Shown piece by piece: positions 61,200-64,000 of a DNA stretch of 64,000 nucleotides. The notes beneath the pieces were generated by a model. That model had not been told where the DNA came from. It saw only the letters and a program-made list of their open reading frames with translations, and ran no database searches. Both the position numbers and the translations under genes were made by a program. The stretch's first letter is position 1. Every line of letters starts with the position of its first letter. The stretch is from Eucalyptus grandis (taxonomy: Eukaryota > Streptophyta > Magnoliopsida > Myrtales > Myrtaceae), in NCBI RefSeq assembly GCF_016545825.1, contig NC_052619.1:28187803-28251802 (forward strand), given 5' to 3'.

Positions 61200-61860
61200 G
61201 AGGATCTGCGATAGATGATTGAGGTTACTGGGGGGTAGCTTGTCCAAAATGCTTTTACTAAGTATTTATTTTGGGGTTAGTCTAGTAAAATTTTCCCAAA
61301 ACATACCCAGAATGTGGGGTTAAGTTACTTGTGCCAAAAGTAAGAAATGATGCATTATCACTACTGAGACAACCTCAAATAATATTGACTTTTCATCTCA
61401 AACAATTTAACTCTCAAATTCATGAAATATCTCACTAATTCCATAAGTCCAAGACATGATAAGACTCAAACTCAAACTCAATAAATATCTCGAAAATTGA
61501 TTATTCACCTTTGTCAATACGAGGAATCGATTACATGGGTTGGTTCCATTAACTATAAATGAAACTCATTTTCTTGACTAGTGGGCTGATTTGTGACTCA
61601 TGTTTACAACTTCAATTGTAGGTCCCAACCCCTTAGAATGTACACATCAAAAACTTCTGACCACTTTACCCATTTGGCAAAGTAAAAATAGACCACCCGA
61701 CACAAGTTCTAGATTTTTAGTCTCCATTAAAAAGAATATTAAGGGCTTTCTTGAGCCAGGAGGGCTCTAAGATTTTGAGCCTTGTAATTGAAGGATAAGT
61801 AATTGAGAGAGATGAACTCTTTACACATAAGTCTATGGTACAAATTTACAGGAACGAGGA
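61200..61860. other. Interior of copy 1, nothing recognised
   Basis: AT-rich, no coding sequence supported; absent from copy 2. Confidence 0.4.
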
Positions 61861-62569
61861 TTTTAGCGGAGGTGCGACCCATCTGGATTCTCTCACTATA
61901 TTATCTTCTCTCCCCTGTCCAGTTCTATATTGCAACCAGCAATTTGTGCTTGGTTGGAGCTAGGGCGGGTTGGTAATTGCAACTTGTGTTTAGTAGTCAT
62001 TAGATTATTCAAGTTTATCATTTATTGGAGATCAATGCCCGTACCGCACAATAATGACTCCTAAAGAACGTCAAAATGAAGAAACATAGACAGGGACGCC
62101 TGACCTGACCAATTGAAGATAGACCCACATGCACTCGAAGTAAGATAATGTTCTTATTGTATTTATATAACAATTGGTTCAAAGATATATCTTCTAAATG
62201 CAGAATTACATTGTCTCTTGAACCCATTCAAAGTCTTCCCTAATTATCCGGCATACAATATCTTTTGCTAAAGTCTGACGCCAATCAACGTGTGGATCTA
62301 CAACTCGACGATTCCGAAAAAATTCTGATGATTATGCCAGCTAGGGCATATTTAAAAATAAAATAATATGGACATGTTTAAGGTGTGTGATAACTACAAT
62401 TGGAACGATTATTTAGAGAGATTGTAGGAAAGTGGAACATGCTTAAATTTGGCATGATAAGCAACTGGCAGTTGCCGAGAATAGCAATTTGAGAAAAATT
62501 ATTTAAAAATTTTTAAACTTATTATACGATGGCCAAATCGCAATTACAGAGAGCTTTTTCTCCCCAAAT

Positions 62570-62770
62570 TCTAAACCTTTTAATTGTGTCGATTTAGTCC
62601 TCAACTTTTTTTACGATTTGTCAATTTAATCCTAAACTTTTTAAAAAGTTTTAGGACTAAGTTGACAAAATTAAAAAATTTAGAACTACATCGATAAATA
62701 ATTAAAAGGTTAAAATAAAATTAGCACAATCATAAATAGGTTTAGAACCTTTTGAATAATTATCACAAAG
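62570..62770. repeat. MITE-like repeat with internal inverted symmetry
   Basis: TTAATCCTAAACTTTTTAAA is followed at once by AAAAAGTTTTAGGACTAAGT, an inverted repeat centred near 62645. The outer parts carry TTTAGTCCTCAAC and TTTTGAATAATTATC. It shares phrases with 22250-22370 and 22616-22943. Confidence 0.5.
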
Positions 62771-63629
62771 CAAGAGACGCGTATGATTCGATCATGCAAG
62801 TTTTGACATTCTTCCAAGCTGGATGGCTACTCATGAGTCACCGGTCCAACCAAGCACATATAAATTATTGTTTCCTCTTCAATCATTCCATTTGGAGTAG
62901 TTAATAAACATTGATATTCAATTTCTTTTCGGGTCTTCCCCCAATCAAAATAGCCTCCGAAATCTGGACGCCTTCCTGAGGAGATTCAACTCATTGGGTC
63001 AGATTCCTCAAAGCAACGACGTTTGGTATTAATATAGAATAGTCAGATAAGATATCTCACGTTTTGTTGACCTTCTTAGAAAGGCAAGGTTACCTCAATG
63101 GTAAAAGAGACAGCCACGAGTCACAAAGTTTATGATTGAGAGAAAAACGTGCATTTGGACAAGGACACTTTGGAATGCAAAATCAACCGGTGTCATGAGG
63201 AGATGAAAGACTATGTAGCTCCTCATGATCGTAGCATCCAACATGCAAATGGCTAAACAACAAAACTAAGATGTAGATCGGTATATTCAGCAGCGAAAAC
63301 GGGTGTTTTATGGGGGCTTCGGCAAATGCCCCACTGATTAATAATTTCAAAGTTACAGTAGCTTTTACAGTACTATCTCACCCTGCATTAATATATATAT
63401 ATAAGTTATAACACTTTATAGGACATCTGCAGCTTGGCATAGCTAAAATTTAGCCGCAACTATACTGAACAGGTTCCAGGTGGTGTTTCATAAGCTTCTT
63501 TTTTTTTTTTTCCTTTTCTTTTTTTGGCCACTTGGTGTTTTGAAAGTTGAAATATGTCAAAAGATTTAGATTGCATATACCTAAACTATCTTGCCCCCAA
63601 TTTCTCGAAGGCATTGATGTCTAAACCAT
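62771..63629. other. Intergenic DNA, nothing recognised
   Basis: No coding sequence or clear repeat beyond short T runs (63500-63520). Confidence 0.45.
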
Positions 63630-64000
63630 CATGTGATTTAGTATATATCTGATCGGCTCTAAATTTAAATAGCCTTCTTTATCCTTTATCAACATAAATT
63701 CGTTTTCAAAAATAAAGTAAATTAAGTTTCTTTGTTCCTTTGAAATTTTCTTTTGTTATTGCACCTGCGTACGTGTGTGCTAATAAGCCTTTTTCTAACG
63801 AAGAATTTGTACCGGCGGGTAAGCAAGAAGATGGAGAACTAACCTATCGGTTCATTTATTTATTTTTGTTCGCATCTTACAACTATCTACATACACATGT
63901 TAATTATTGGCACGACAATTTTAACGGAGGTGCAACCCATCTATATCAAATTTATGTTTGGTGGGCACTAGGGCGGGTTGGTACTGGGGCAATAATCGAC
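63630..64000 (+). repeat. Dispersed repeat, copy 2 (shorter, cut by window end)
   Basis: Matches both ends of the 60660-62000 copy in the same order and orientation (TAAATTTAAATAGCCTTC, TTATTGCACCTGCGTACG, AACGGAGGTGCAACCCATC, GCACTAGGGCGGGTTGGTA), with the 1.0-kb centre reduced to about 130 bp. Confidence 0.7.

Larger units (their letters stand above)
60660..62000 (+). repeat. Dispersed repeat, copy 1 (longer)
   Basis: The beginning (about 60685-60830: ATTTAAAATAACCTTCTTC, TATTGCACCTACATAAGCG, GTGCTAAAAATGCC) and end (61863-61980: TTAGCGGAGGTGCGACCCATC, AGCTAGGGCGGGTTGGTA) reappear at 63650-63990. In this copy they are about 1.0 kb apart. Confidence 0.7.

Noticed and set aside
1..64000. Search for CRISPR arrays, operons or bacterial defence systems
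   Set aside because: The window is plant nuclear DNA; the repeats present are transposon ends, microsatellites and small duplications, without regular spacers.

Overview
This is a stretch of plant nuclear DNA, almost certainly from a eudicot. It carries three intact multi-exon protein genes and one large near-complete retrotransposon with decayed reading frames. The rest is AT-rich intergenic DNA packed with decayed repeats. The three predicted proteins match families I know from Arabidopsis along their full length. Introns are AT-rich with GT-AG borders, and one block is plastid DNA (part of the trnL-UAA intron). I cannot name the species; a woody rosid would fit, but that is a guess. No bacterial features, CRISPR array, tRNA or rRNA gene was found.

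Layout. 1-2059: upstream region of a GH3 gene, with a TATA box and a cluster of TGTCGG-type auxin response elements. 2060-4378 (+): GH3 acyl-acid-amido synthetase, 3 exons, 597 aa, close to the IAA-conjugating GH3.1 type. 5451-6660: a small duplicated sequence, one copy interrupted by a 923-bp Harbinger/Tourist-like element with TTA target duplications, the other copy preserving the empty site. 9.4-10.4 kb: a low-complexity repeat. 10945-16764 (-): a plant L1-type LINE about 5.8 kb long, bounded by a perfect 15-bp target-site duplication and ending in a (TAAA)n tail; its frames are broken. 17.4-17.9 kb: a fragment of another LINE ORF1. 19.5-21.7 kb: an old local duplication. 23743-26169 (+): NRAMP metal transporter of the NRAMP2/3/4 type, 4 exons, 519 aa; its 3' flank is repeated 2 kb downstream without coding sequence. 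32095-32685: a transposon-like element with 10-bp direct repeats. 33-34.9 kb: more repeats with low-complexity cores. 35213-44050 (+): a membrane-anchored A1 aspartic protease, 12 exons, 644 aa. 47624-54851 (-): an LRR plus WD40 protein of the DHU1-like (DWD, CUL4-DDB1 adaptor) type, 10 coding exons, 754 aa. 57386-58358: a degenerate transposon whose right end touches a nuclear insertion of plastid trnL intron (58362-58758). 60.7-64 kb: a dispersed duplication cut by the window end.

The genes do not form an operon or an obvious cluster. GH3 acts on auxin, NRAMP on vacuolar or endomembrane metal transport, the protease in the secretory path, and the WD40 protein probably in ubiquitin-linked light signalling. 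Their proximity looks incidental. I did not find a convincing new biological system; the interest lies in the transposon footprints, the plastid insertion that carries a barcode locus, and a frame-preserving intron in the protease gene.
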